From: Candidatus Limivicinus faecipullorum
GTDB taxonomy: Bacteria > Bacillota > Clostridia > Oscillospirales > Oscillospiraceae
Reading direction: 5' to 3'
Assembly: GCA_018711755.1 (NCBI GenBank)
Contig: DVHY01000199.1
Coordinates: forward strand, 1-12,203
DNA: 12,203 nt
The notes beneath the pieces were generated by a model. The model had not been told where the DNA came from. It did not search any database and was given only the letters and a program-made list of their open reading frames with translations. The translations under genes were made by a program, and so were the position numbers. This document shows positions 1-6,126 of this stretch, piece by piece (position 1 is the first letter of the stretch; the number at the start of each line of letters is the position of its first letter).

Positions 1-1
1 C

Positions 2-376
2 ATGAAAAAAGTTCAGACCGACAAGGCCCCGGCCGCAATAGGTCCATACAGCCAGGCAATGGTAAGCGGCAAGTTTCTCTTTTCCTCCGGGCAGGTCCCT
101 CTTGATCCCGAGACCGGCGCTGCCGTAGGCAGCACCATCCAGGAACAGGCAGAGCGCTGCTGCCTCAGTATCCAGGCCATTCTGGAGGCCTGCGGCGCCG
201 GCTTTGAAAATGTGGTAAAAACCACCTGCTTCCTCTCGGACATGGATAACTTTGCAGCTTTCAATCAGGTATACAGCAAATATTTCACCAGCAAGCCCGC
301 CCGATCCTGCGTTGCGGTAAAGACCATCCCCAAAAACCTGCTGTGCGAGATAGAGTTCATTGCCGAGCTCCCGTAA
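2..376 (+). CDS. ridA: RidA family reactive intermediate (enamine/imine) deaminase
   Basis: A complete 124-residue protein, the usual length for the RidA/YjgF/UK114 family. These cytosolic trimers hydrolyse reactive enamine/imine intermediates, such as 2-aminoacrylate released by PLP enzymes, to ketoacid and ammonia, protecting PLP enzymes from damage. Seen in the sequence: the N-terminal GPYSQA block (residues 14-19), SSGQVPLDPETG (28-39), and the C-terminal block KPARSCVAV, where Arg101 matches the carboxylate-binding arginine (E. coli Arg105) and Glu116 in CEIEFIA matches the catalytic glutamate (E. coli Glu120). The ATG lies at base 2, so the ribosome binding site and promoter fall outside the window and an earlier in-frame start cannot be excluded, although the family fit favours this one. 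A stem-loop follows the stop codon within 20 nt, so it is probably the last gene of its transcript. Family assignment is secure; substrate is not known. Confidence 0.95.
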   Translation: MKKVQTDKAPAAIGPYSQAMVSGKFLFSSGQVPLDPETGAAVGSTIQEQAERCCLSIQAILEACGAGFENVVKTTCFLSDMDNFAAFNQVYSKYFTSKPARSCVAVKTIPKNLLCEIEFIAELP

Positions 377-391
377 GTTTCATATGCCGCA

Positions 392-424
392 AAGAAAAGA
401 GCGCCCCCGGGCGCTCTTTTCTTG
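392..424 (+). terminator. Intrinsic terminator of ridA
   Basis: A 14-bp perfect stem (392-405 with 410-423) with a 4-nt loop starts 15 nt after the ridA stop codon. Its core is GAGCGCC/GGCGCTC, flanked by an A-rich left arm and a matching TTTTCTT right arm that supplies the U-rich 3' end. The A-rich side could in principle also serve the minus strand, but no minus-strand gene ends here. Confidence 0.85.
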
Positions 425-690
425 TCTCCCGGCCTGCCTGCCGGCTTTGAAAGCGGCAGCTTTGAAGGGCTCCCCATTCGTGCGCGCCGCTCTCCGTGAG
501 CTTTCGCGGGCCCGGCAGCCGGGGGGGGGGAGCCCTCAGGCCCGGCGCCATGCCGGTCCCGTACCCCGCCGGTCCCGGAGCCGCCGGGGCTTTGAAATCG
601 CCCCGGCCTCCGTCTCCGGCCCTGTCCCCGGTCCCCTCCCCGGCTTTGTCCCCAGGCTTCGTCTCCGGTCCCCTCCCCGGCTTTGTCTCT
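425..690. other. Gene-free C-rich low-complexity region between ridA and pfkA
   Basis: I see no credible gene here: the open frames across it are compositionally biased (Pro/Arg/Ala-rich) and lack a ribosome binding site. It holds several recognisable elements. There is a run of ten G at 521-530, a GC-rich hairpin at 583-607 (8-bp arms GCCGGGGC/GCCCCGGC around a 9-nt loop), and from about 600 to 690 a strongly C-rich plus strand with repeated CCCC runs and a duplicated 23-bp unit. The composition is much more skewed than in neighbouring genes. It may be decayed repeat sequence; function unknown. Confidence 0.6.
628..687. repeat. Two perfect 23-bp direct repeats, 37-bp period
   Basis: The 23 bases at 628-650 recur without mismatch at 665-687, with 14 nt between the copies. 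Each unit begins CCGGTCCCC and ends CCCGGCTTTGTC. A degenerate partial match (GTCTCCGGCCCTGTCCCC) lies just upstream at about 612-629, so the region looks like a short imperfect tandem array. On the minus strand it is G-rich with consecutive GGGG tracts. Confidence 0.8.
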
Positions 691-724
691 GAAAAATATC
701 CCCGGCGCCGCAGCGCCGGGGATA
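691..724 (-). terminator. Intrinsic terminator of pfkA
   Basis: A 12-bp perfect stem (697-708 with 713-724, 4-nt loop, core CCCCGGCGC/GCGCCGGGG) lies 27 nt beyond the pfkA stop codon. Read on the minus strand it is followed by ATATTTTTC, a clear U-tract. There is no comparable T-run on the plus strand, so it acts for pfkA. Confidence 0.9.
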
Positions 725-751
725 AGCTCAGCTTTCCGATGTCAGATTTTT

Positions 752-1837
752 TCAGTCGCCCATGCAGATGCCTATATCTCTGGCCACCTGGATCATGGGG
801 TGGTCCACAGGCAGGAATTTGGTGCGGCTGGCCGCCTCCTCCAAAGGTATGGAGCAGATCTTCCCGTTTTGGATGGCCACCATGCGGTCATATTCCTTGT
901 TGATTATCAGCTCGGCCGCCGCCGTTCCAAACTGAGTGGCCAGCACCCTGTCGTAGGGGCAGGGAGGGCCGCCCCTCTGGTAGTGGCCGGGTACGGTGAC
1001 CCTGGTCTCCTGGCCGGTCATGGCCTCCAGCTCGGCGGCTATCTTATAGGAGACGGCGGAGTAATTGGAAGACTCCTTCAGACGGCGGCGGGTCTCCTCG
1101 TCCAGGACCACGTCGTCCTTGCTGACGGCGCCCTCGGCGCAGGCCACAATGGAGAAGCTGCGGCCCCGCTTATTACGGGACTCGATGAGCTCGGCCACCT
1201 TGTTCAGGTCGTAAGGTATCTCGGGTATGAGTATAGCGTCGGCGCCGCTGGCTATGCCCGCGTTCAGGGTCAGCCAGCCTGCATCCCGCCCCATGAGCTC
1301 CACCACGAAAATGCGGCTGTGGGAGCTGGCAGTGGAGTGGATATAGTCGATAACATTGGTGGCGATATCCACGGCGCTCTGGAAGCCGAAGGTGGTGTCT
1401 GTGCCGTAGATGTCGTTGTCTATGGTCTTGGGCAGAGTCACCACGTTCATCCCGGCATCGGAGATGAGCTTTGCGCTCTTCTGGGTGCCGTTGCCCCCCA
1501 TTATCACCAGGCAGTCCAGATTCAGCCGGTTATAGGTGTCTTTCATGGCGGGGATGAGACTGTTGCCCTCTTCGTCCACAATGTCTTTGCCGGGTATGTA
1601 GTGCTGACGGGAGGTGCCCAGGATGGTGCCGCCCTCGGTGAGTATTCCGGAGAAGTCCTTGGACGTCATGAACTTATAGTCGCTTTCTATCAGTCCCCGG
1701 TATCCGTCATACATGCCGAATATCTCAATATTTTCCAGCTTCTCAAGCAGCGCCTTGCCCACGCCCCTTATGGCCGCGTTCAGGCCTTGGCAGTCGCCTC
1801 CGCTGGTGATGAGCGCAACACGGGTCATTTTTTTCAA
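752..1837 (-). CDS. pfkA: 6-phosphofructokinase (mixed G104/K124 active-site type)
   Basis: A 361-residue cytosolic phosphofructokinase, phosphorylating fructose 6-phosphate to fructose 1,6-bisphosphate in glycolysis. Visible motifs: GGDCQGLN (13-20), the nucleotide/PPi-binding GGNGT (114-118), PKTIDND (136-142) with the catalytic base Asp140, MGRDAG (182-187), PEIP (205-208) and GHYQRGG (284-290). By E. coli numbering, Gly117 is Gly104 (ATP-type; PPi enzymes have Asp) but Lys137 is Lys124 (PPi-type; classical ATP enzymes have Gly), the combination of group III PFKs. Asn116 replaces the usual Asp103. ATP use is therefore likely but not certain. The start is TTG at 1837: AGGAGG lies 8 nt upstream of it, whereas the in-frame ATG at 1828 would be 17 nt away. 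The gene has its own promoter (1924-1952) and terminator, so it is probably monocistronic. Confidence 0.93.
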   Translation of the reverse strand: MKKMTRVALITSGGDCQGLNAAIRGVGKALLEKLENIEIFGMYDGYRGLIESDYKFMTSKDFSGILTEGGTILGTSRQHYIPGKDIVDEEGNSLIPAMKDTYNRLNLDCLVIMGGNGTQKSAKLISDAGMNVVTLPKTIDNDIYGTDTTFGFQSAVDIATNVIDYIHSTASSHSRIFVVELMGRDAGWLTLNAGIASGADAILIPEIPYDLNKVAELIESRNKRGRSFSIVACAEGAVSKDDVVLDEETRRRLKESSNYSAVSYKIAAELEAMTGQETRVTVPGHYQRGGPPCPYDRVLATQFGTAAAELIINKEYDRMVAIQNGKICSIPLEEAASRTKFLPVDHPMIQVARDIGICMGD

Positions 1838-1923
1838 AGCCTTCGCCTCCTGTATTCTTTCTGGGAAAAGCCGCTCTTGCGCAGGCTCTCTCCGCCTTTC
1901 CGGCGGGATATTCCCTGAGCCTC

Positions 1924-1952
1924 ATTATGGTCCATGGCCGGGATTTTTGCAA
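1924..1952 (-). promoter_or_regulatory. Promoter of pfkA
   Basis: On the minus strand, -35 TTGCAA (1947-1952) and -10 CATAAT (1924-1929) are separated by 17 bp. Transcription would start near 1917, giving a leader of about 80 nt before the TTG start. Directly upstream, on the plus strand at 1955-1970, GACAATT occurs twice with a 9-bp period, which could be a regulator site. Confidence 0.7.
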
Positions 1953-2007
1953 TAGACAATTATGACAATTTGCTTTTCTTTATGCCTGCCCTCCCCGGCG
2001 CGGGCAT

Positions 2008-2033
2008 AAAAAAGGTGCACCCAGGGCCCCTTT
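2008..2033 (-). terminator. Probable terminator of the SGNH hydrolase gene
   Basis: Fifteen nt beyond the hydrolase stop codon, the minus strand can form AAAGG-G-GC paired with GC-A-CCTTT around a 7-nt loop (one internal mismatch), running into six T residues. The stem is modest, so efficiency is uncertain, but position and U-tract are right. Confidence 0.55.
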
Positions 2034-2047
2034 GTCTCTTTTGTTCC

Positions 2048-2722
2048 TTATCTTCCCGCCAGCATGGGAAGCACGGCCTTCTCATACATCAGCCGCTGCC
2101 CCAGCCTGTTGGGGTGTATGCCGTCAGCGCACAGATATTTTTCCTGCTCCTCGCCCCCTGCCGGGAATACCGAGCGCAGATCCAATATGCGGCAGCCCAG
2201 GCTCTGGGCCACCCGGCGCACCATGGCGCTGTAACCCGCCTGCCAGCGGTGTATCGCCTCCAGGTCACCCAGCCAGTGGAGTATGGCCTTGCTGTCCAAG
2301 CCGTCCCGGCACACATGGGCCAGGTATCTCCTGGAGGATATGGGGGGCAGGGTGGCGGCCACCGGGACGCTGCCCGCCTCCTCTACCGCATGTATCATGC
2401 GGGCGTACTCTTTTTCAAATTCCTCAGGCGGCACAACGCAGAGATGCTCCTGCTCCGGCTCCGCCGCCACCTCCGCCCAGTCATAGGCGCAGTCGTTCCC
2501 GCCGAACTCTATCAGGGTGAAATCCCCCAGCCGGCCCTGCTCCAGGAATTTTTCCAGCCTTCCGAAGCCCTTTACCACCGTGGAGCCGAAGCTGCTGTGG
2601 TTGTCCAGCTTTACCCCGGTCTCCTCCTCCAGCCTGACAAATTGCTCCTTGCACCGGCTGTAGCGGCCGTTCTCCTGGACCACGCCGGCCATTATGGAAT
2701 CTCCGAATATACTCAGCAGCAT
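2048..2722 (-). CDS. SGNH/GDSL-family hydrolase (esterase/lipase-like)
   Basis: A 224-residue protein with all four SGNH catalytic blocks: FGDSI near the N-terminus with nucleophile Ser9, the oxyanion-hole glycine in FGST (Gly47), GGND with Asn76, and DGIHPN with catalytic Asp200 and His203. Family members hydrolyse ester bonds in lipids, acylated sugars or other small esters; the substrate here cannot be told from sequence. There is no signal peptide or membrane segment (it begins MLLSIFGDS directly at block I), so it should be cytoplasmic. AGGAG sits 9 nt upstream of the ATG. The gene has a good promoter of its own, lies divergent from the DUF1836 regulator, and is upstream of and co-directional with pfkA but separated by a terminator-like hairpin. 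Confidence 0.9.
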   Translation of the reverse strand: MLLSIFGDSIMAGVVQENGRYSRCKEQFVRLEEETGVKLDNHSSFGSTVVKGFGRLEKFLEQGRLGDFTLIEFGGNDCAYDWAEVAAEPEQEHLCVVPPEEFEKEYARMIHAVEEAGSVPVAATLPPISSRRYLAHVCRDGLDSKAILHWLGDLEAIHRWQAGYSAMVRRVAQSLGCRILDLRSVFPAGGEEQEKYLCADGIHPNRLGQRLMYEKAVLPMLAGR

Positions 2723-2759
2723 TCTGGTTCTCTCCTTTTCATCATCTAGTTTTGATTAC

Positions 2760-2788
2760 TATATATCATCATTTCAAATATATGTCAA
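2760..2788 (-). promoter_or_regulatory. Promoter of the SGNH hydrolase gene
   Basis: On the minus strand a consensus -35 TTGACA (2783-2788) is followed after 17 bp by TATATA (2760-2765). The predicted start near 2753 leaves about a 30-nt leader carrying the AGGAG site. The -35 box almost touches the first copy of the direct repeat at 2790, so a protein bound there could block this promoter. Confidence 0.75.
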
Positions 2789-2789
2789 G

Positions 2790-2851
2790 TGCTATGTTGT
2801 AAAAGATATTGCTATTTTATAAACTTTATGTTATGCTGCAAAAAAAGATAT
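2790..2851 (+). repeat. Imperfect direct repeat in the hydrolase / DUF1836 divergent promoter region
   Basis: TGCTATGTTGTAAAAGATAT at 2790-2809 recurs as a 23-nt version at 2829-2851 that begins TGTTATGCTGC, has a longer A run (7 instead of 4) and ends GATAT, a 39-bp period. It lies between the hydrolase -35 box and the DUF1836 ribosome binding site. Weak plus-strand promoters overlap it (TTGTAA at 2797 with TAAACT at 2820, 17 bp; or TTGCTA at 2809 with TATGCT at 2832, 17 bp). It could be a paired operator for the adjacent regulator; that is inference. Confidence 0.55.
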
Positions 2852-2863
2852 GGAGAGAAGCAG

Positions 2864-3361
2864 ATGAGAGAAAAACAGAGTGAGGCTTTGGAGGCCCTGG
2901 CGGGCTGCGCTCTTCCCCCTTGGGAGGAGCTGCCGGATTTGGAGCTGTATATGGACCAGGTGCTCAGCCTTGTGAGCCGCTATCTCCCCGCCGGGGAGGA
3001 CAAGGGGCTCACCGCCTCCATGGTGAACAACTATGTAAAGCAGAAGGCTCTGCCTCCCCCGGTGAACAAGCGCTACGGCCGGAGCCACATCGCCGCACTG
3101 CTTATGCTGTGCTCCTTAAAGTCGGTGATGCCGATCTCCGCCGTGCAGCAGCTCTTTCAAAGCTGGGGCGGAGCAGAGGGGCTGGAGGCGCTCTACGGGG
3201 TATTTCGCGAGATGTACGCCCGGGTGAACTCCGGGGTCTCCGCCCAGCTTTCCGCCCTCCAGGCCCGGGACGGAAGGGAGCTCTTCCTCTGGGCCGCCCT
3301 GGGCTCCCGGGCCGCCCAGTCCCTGGCTATGGAGCTGCTGGACGGGCTGGGCGAACAATGA
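2864..3361 (+). CDS. DUF1836 domain protein, MerR-like transcriptional regulator
   Basis: A 165-residue protein matching the DUF1836 family of Bacillota, which has a MerR-like helix-turn-helix fold and no assigned ligand. Characteristic segments are PDLELYMDQV (24-33), LTASMVNNYVKQKALPPP (49-66) and NKRYGRSHIAALL (68-80), followed by a helical region up to the C-terminus. The chosen ATG has GGAGAG 6 nt upstream (2852-2857). The open frame extends upstream to a GTG at 2789, but that extension encodes a cysteine-rich duplicated peptide created by the promoter-region repeat and has no ribosome binding site. The gene is divergent from the SGNH hydrolase and convergent with rnfB. I infer a role as local regulator or autoregulator; targets are unknown. 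Confidence 0.85.
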   Translation: MREKQSEALEALAGCALPPWEELPDLELYMDQVLSLVSRYLPAGEDKGLTASMVNNYVKQKALPPPVNKRYGRSHIAALLMLCSLKSVMPISAVQQLFQSWGGAEGLEALYGVFREMYARVNSGVSAQLSALQARDGRELFLWAALGSRAAQSLAMELLDGLGEQ

Positions 3362-3433
3362 AGGCGCAAAACGCAGGTCCTGCGCCCACAGGTCCCTCGC
3401 CTGAGAATACGCCTGCAAAGGAATACAGACAGC

Positions 3434-3470
3434 AAAAAAAGAACTCTGCCCGGGGCAGAGTTCTTTTTTC
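3434..3470. terminator. Bidirectional terminator between DUF1836 gene and rnf operon
   Basis: GAACTCTGCC (3441-3450) pairs perfectly with GGCAGAGTTC (3454-3463) around a 3-nt loop, extended by A-T pairs to about 16 bp. The A-run on the left and T-run on the right give each strand a U-tract, ending transcription of the DUF1836 gene (+) and of rnfB (-, stop codon 11 nt away). Confidence 0.93.
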
Positions 3471-3480
3471 CGTTTTTCGT

Positions 3481-4278
3481 TTACTTGCCGAAGTACTTGA
3501 TGATGTGGCGGGGGCAGATGTCTGCGCAGTGGCCGCACTGGACGCACTTGGTGACGTCCACCACAGCCAGGTTGTCCTTCACCACGATGGCGTCGGCAGG
3601 GCACTCCCGCTGGCACTTCATGCAGCCTATGCAGCCGAAGTCGCACATCTTCATGACCTTGGCGCCCTTGTCCTTGTTTCCGCAGGCGGGCATCACCTTC
3701 TGGGAGGCGGGGATGAGCTTGATGATGCTCTTGGGGCAGACGTCGGCGCAGGCGCCGCAGCCAACGCACTTGGCCCGGTTCACCTTGGCGATGCCGTCCA
3801 CGATCTCCATAGCGCCGAACTGGCAGGCCTTGACGCAGTTGCCCAGGCCGATGCAGGCGAAGGTGCAGGTCTTGTTGCTCTTGCCGCCGAAGAGCATGGC
3901 GGCCTGGCAGTCTTTAGGCCCGTTGTAGTTGAAGCGCATTTCCACGTGGCCCTGGGTGCCGGAGCAGGGGACAAAGGCCACCATGGGCTCGGCGGCCTCG
4001 GCGTCCACGCCCATGATGCGGGCTATCTTTTCGGCAGCCTCGGCGCCGCCGGCAACGCAGCGGTTGGTGGGAGCCTCGCCGGCAGCCACAGCCGCGGCGT
4101 AGCCGTCACAGCCGGGGTAGCCGCAGCCGCCGCAGTTGGCGCCGGCCAGGCAGGCGCGCACGGCCTCCTGCTTGGGGTCTACTTCAACATAGAATATCTT
4201 AGAGGCAACGGCCAGGACGGCGCCGAAGATGCCGCCCAGCACGCCCAACACAAGAATTGCGAGAAGGATAGAACTCAT
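3481..4278 (-). CDS. rnfB: Rnf complex subunit RnfB, polyferredoxin
   Basis: A 265-residue electron-transfer subunit of the ferredoxin:NAD+ oxidoreductase Rnf, the likely entry point for electrons from reduced ferredoxin. An N-terminal membrane anchor (about residues 4-30) is followed by the Fe-S domain with ANCGGCGYPGCDGYA (Cys49, Cys52, Cys57 and Cys74). Further on are four ferredoxin-type cysteine sets: Cys138/142/148/152, CVGCGACADVC (171-181), Cys216/219/222/226 and CVQCGHCADIC (245-255). This suggests about five [4Fe-4S] clusters. It is the last gene of the operon, 14 nt after rnfA, with AAGGAGG before its ATG, and a strong terminator follows. It is shorter than some acetogen RnfB proteins but appears complete. 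Confidence 0.96.
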   Translation of the reverse strand: MSSILLAILVLGVLGGIFGAVLAVASKIFYVEVDPKQEAVRACLAGANCGGCGYPGCDGYAAAVAAGEAPTNRCVAGGAEAAEKIARIMGVDAEAAEPMVAFVPCSGTQGHVEMRFNYNGPKDCQAAMLFGGKSNKTCTFACIGLGNCVKACQFGAMEIVDGIAKVNRAKCVGCGACADVCPKSIIKLIPASQKVMPACGNKDKGAKVMKMCDFGCIGCMKCQRECPADAIVVKDNLAVVDVTKCVQCGHCADICPRHIIKYFGK

Positions 4279-4292
4279 ATCACTCTACCTCC

Positions 4293-4877
4293 TTAGAATA
4301 TCTGCATGCCGCTGAAGCCCATAAAGGCCAGGGCCAGCAGGCCGGCGGACACAAGGCAGATGGGGAAGCCCTCGAAGCACTCGGGATAGTCGGAGAACTC
4401 GGTGCGCTCCCGGACGCTGGCAAAGAGGACTATGGCCAGCATGAAGCCCAGACCGCCGGTGATGCCGTAGACCAGAGACTCCAGGAAGTTATAGTCGTTC
4501 TGCACGTTCAGCAGCACAACGCCCAGCACTGCGCAGTTAGTGGTGATAAGGGGCAGGTAGATGCCCAGAGCGGAGTACAGGGAGGGAACGGACTTTTTCA
4601 GGAACATCTCCACAAACTGCACCAGAGCCGCAATGACCAGGATGAAAGCCAGGGTCTGGAGGAATTCCAGATGCAGGGCCACCAGCAGATACTGGTCGAT
4701 GACCCAGCAGATGGCGGAAGCCAGGCCCATGACGAACACCACGGCCAGGCCCATGCCGGTAGCGGTCTCCACCTTGCTGGAGCAGCCCAGGAAGGGGCAG
4801 CAGCCCAGGAACTGGGAGAAGATGAAGTTGTTGATAAGGATCGCGCCCAGAGATATGGAAATAATATTCGTAAGCAT
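4293..4877 (-). CDS. rnfA: Rnf complex membrane subunit RnfA
   Basis: A 194-residue, almost wholly hydrophobic integral membrane protein with about six predicted helices, homologous to NqrE. It opens with the conserved LINNFIFSQFLGCCPFLGCS stretch. Cysteines there (Cys26/Cys27) and Cys115 in the TTNCAVLGV motif correspond to the residues that, in Rnf/Nqr, hold a [2Fe-2S] cluster in the membrane together with RnfE/NqrD. The RnfA/RnfE pair has inverted topology and forms the core through which electron transfer is coupled to Na+ or H+ movement. Its ATG overlaps the rnfE stop codon by one base (TAATG), with AGGAGG about 10 nt upstream, implying translational coupling. Confidence 0.96.
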   Translation of the reverse strand: MLTNIISISLGAILINNFIFSQFLGCCPFLGCSSKVETATGMGLAVVFVMGLASAICWVIDQYLLVALHLEFLQTLAFILVIAALVQFVEMFLKKSVPSLYSALGIYLPLITTNCAVLGVVLLNVQNDYNFLESLVYGITGGLGFMLAIVLFASVRERTEFSDYPECFEGFPICLVSAGLLALAFMGFSGMQIF

Positions 4878-5569
4878 TATTCTTCACCCTCCTTGTCCGC
4901 CATTTCCTGCGCCTCTTTTTTCTTGGCCGACTTCTTCAGGGCATACTGCATGATGGCAATCAGCAGGCCCAGGGTGATGAATCCGCCGAAGGGCAGGGTC
5001 ATTATGGTAGCGCCGTAGTCGCTGGGGAAGAGCTGGATACCGGCGCCGGTGCCGTCCATGGTGATGCGGAAGCCGTTGGTGATGTCGATAAGGCCGCCGC
5101 CGAAACGGCCGCTGCCCACCAGCTCACGGAACACGCACATCACGATGAGCACCAGGGTGTAGCCCAGGCCCTGGAAGATGCCGTCGAAGAAGGAAGCGCC
5201 CACGGTGTTCTTCTGGCAGAAGGCCTCGGCACGGCCGATGATAATGCAGTTGACAACGATGAGAGGGATGAACACGCCCAGAGCATCGGACAGGGCGGGT
5301 ATGTAAGCCTGCAGCAGCAGGTCCACGATGGTGACGAAGCCGGCAATGATAACCACGAAGATGGCCAGGCGTATCTCATTGGGTATGATCTTACGGATGG
5401 CGGATACAACCACGTTGCAGCAGGTCAGTATTACCAGCACCGACAGGCCCATGCCCACGCCGTTGAAGAGGGTGGTGGTGATGGCCATGGTGGCGCACAT
5501 ACCGATGAGCTGTACCAGAACAGGGTTATTGGTTATCAGGCCTTCCTTAAACTGTTTCTTGATATTCAT
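4877..5569 (-). CDS. rnfE: Rnf complex membrane subunit RnfE
   Basis: A 230-residue integral membrane protein with about six hydrophobic helices, homologous to NqrD and paired with RnfA. Cys25 (LIGMC) and Cys108 (IVVNC) match the cluster-binding cysteines known from this family. Other landmarks are NNPVLVQ (14-20) and IIIGRAEAFCQKN (109-121). The C-terminal 20 residues are strongly charged (lysine then glutamate rich) and probably lie in the cytoplasm. AAGGAGG precedes the ATG, which lies 14 nt after rnfG. It shares one base with rnfA downstream. Confidence 0.96.
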   Translation of the reverse strand: MNIKKQFKEGLITNNPVLVQLIGMCATMAITTTLFNGVGMGLSVLVILTCCNVVVSAIRKIIPNEIRLAIFVVIIAGFVTIVDLLLQAYIPALSDALGVFIPLIVVNCIIIGRAEAFCQKNTVGASFFDGIFQGLGYTLVLIVMCVFRELVGSGRFGGGLIDITNGFRITMDGTGAGIQLFPSDYGATIMTLPFGGFITLGLLIAIMQYALKKSAKKKEAQEMADKEGEE

Positions 5570-5583
5570 TCAGCCTTTCCTCC

Positions 5584-6126
5584 TTAACCCAGAGATTCAA
5601 CAGCCTTGATGGCTGTAGAGACTGCCCCGGTGATAGAGCGGGAGGTAATGGTGGCGCCGGAGAGGGCGTCGATACTACCGCCGTTCTTGGTGAGGGCCAC
5701 GGTGTCGTCCTGACCCACGAACTGGGCACGCCAGTTGACGCCCACCTCTGCGGTGCTGGCGGCGTTGGCGCCCAGGCCGGAGGTCTCGGAGTGAGAGATA
5801 ACGGAGATTCCGGTGCACTTATAGTCGTTGTCCACACCCACGGCCAGGGTGATCTTGCCTTGGGAGCCGCTGAAGGTGGTCATGACCACATAGCCGGCGC
5901 CGTTGGTGCACTTGCTGATGGCGTCGATGGTGGGGTTGGCCTCCTCGTCGAAGGCCACTTCCTCGTAGCCGTCGGAGGGCAGGACGGCCGCATAAGCTCT
6001 CTCGGTCTTAATGCGGTTCTGCTCCTCAATGGTCTCATAGGTGAGCTCGTTCACCACGCCCAGCACGCCGGCCACTATGGCGCAGACCAGGAACAGGACA
6101 ATGGTAAGTTTCAGGATCTTATTCAT
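5584..6126 (-). CDS. rnfG: Rnf complex subunit RnfG, covalent FMN-binding flavoprotein
   Basis: A 180-residue protein with one N-terminal membrane helix (about 4-25) and an extracytoplasmic FMN-binding domain, homologous to NqrC. The flavinylation motif SGATITS is present near the C-terminus; Thr159 is the residue expected to carry FMN through a phosphoester bond attached by ApbE. SETSGLGANA (112-121) is also typical of the family. No apbE gene is visible in the window, so the flavin transferase must be encoded elsewhere. The start overlaps the rnfD stop by 4 nt (ATGA) and has AAAGGAGG upstream. Confidence 0.95.
   Translation of the reverse strand: MNKILKLTIVLFLVCAIVAGVLGVVNELTYETIEEQNRIKTERAYAAVLPSDGYEEVAFDEEANPTIDAISKCTNGAGYVVMTTFSGSQGKITLAVGVDNDYKCTGISVISHSETSGLGANAASTAEVGVNWRAQFVGQDDTVALTKNGGSIDALSGATITSRSITGAVSTAIKAVESLG

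Noticed and set aside
442..600. Recurring GCTTTGAA motif in intergenic DNA (about 444, 460, 588, also in the 8798-8839 hairpin) as a dispersed repeat family
   Set aside because: The shared core is only about 8 bases and flanks differ, so chance cannot be excluded.
683..1918. A 411-residue open frame on the plus strand, antisense to pfkA
   Set aside because: It mirrors a gene with clear catalytic motifs, has no recognisable domain or ribosome binding site, and reflects the rarity of some codons in the real gene.
2789..2863. N-terminal extension of the DUF1836 protein from a GTG at 2789
   Set aside because: No ribosome binding site, a duplicated peptide MLCCK derived from the promoter-region repeat, and a well-spaced GGAGAG before the ATG at 2864.
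2920..4296. A 458-residue plus-strand open frame across the DUF1836 gene and rnfB
   Set aside because: It overlaps two genes with strong family matches, one out of frame and one antisense, and runs straight through the bidirectional terminator. Its sequence is low-complexity Gly/Ala/His-rich.
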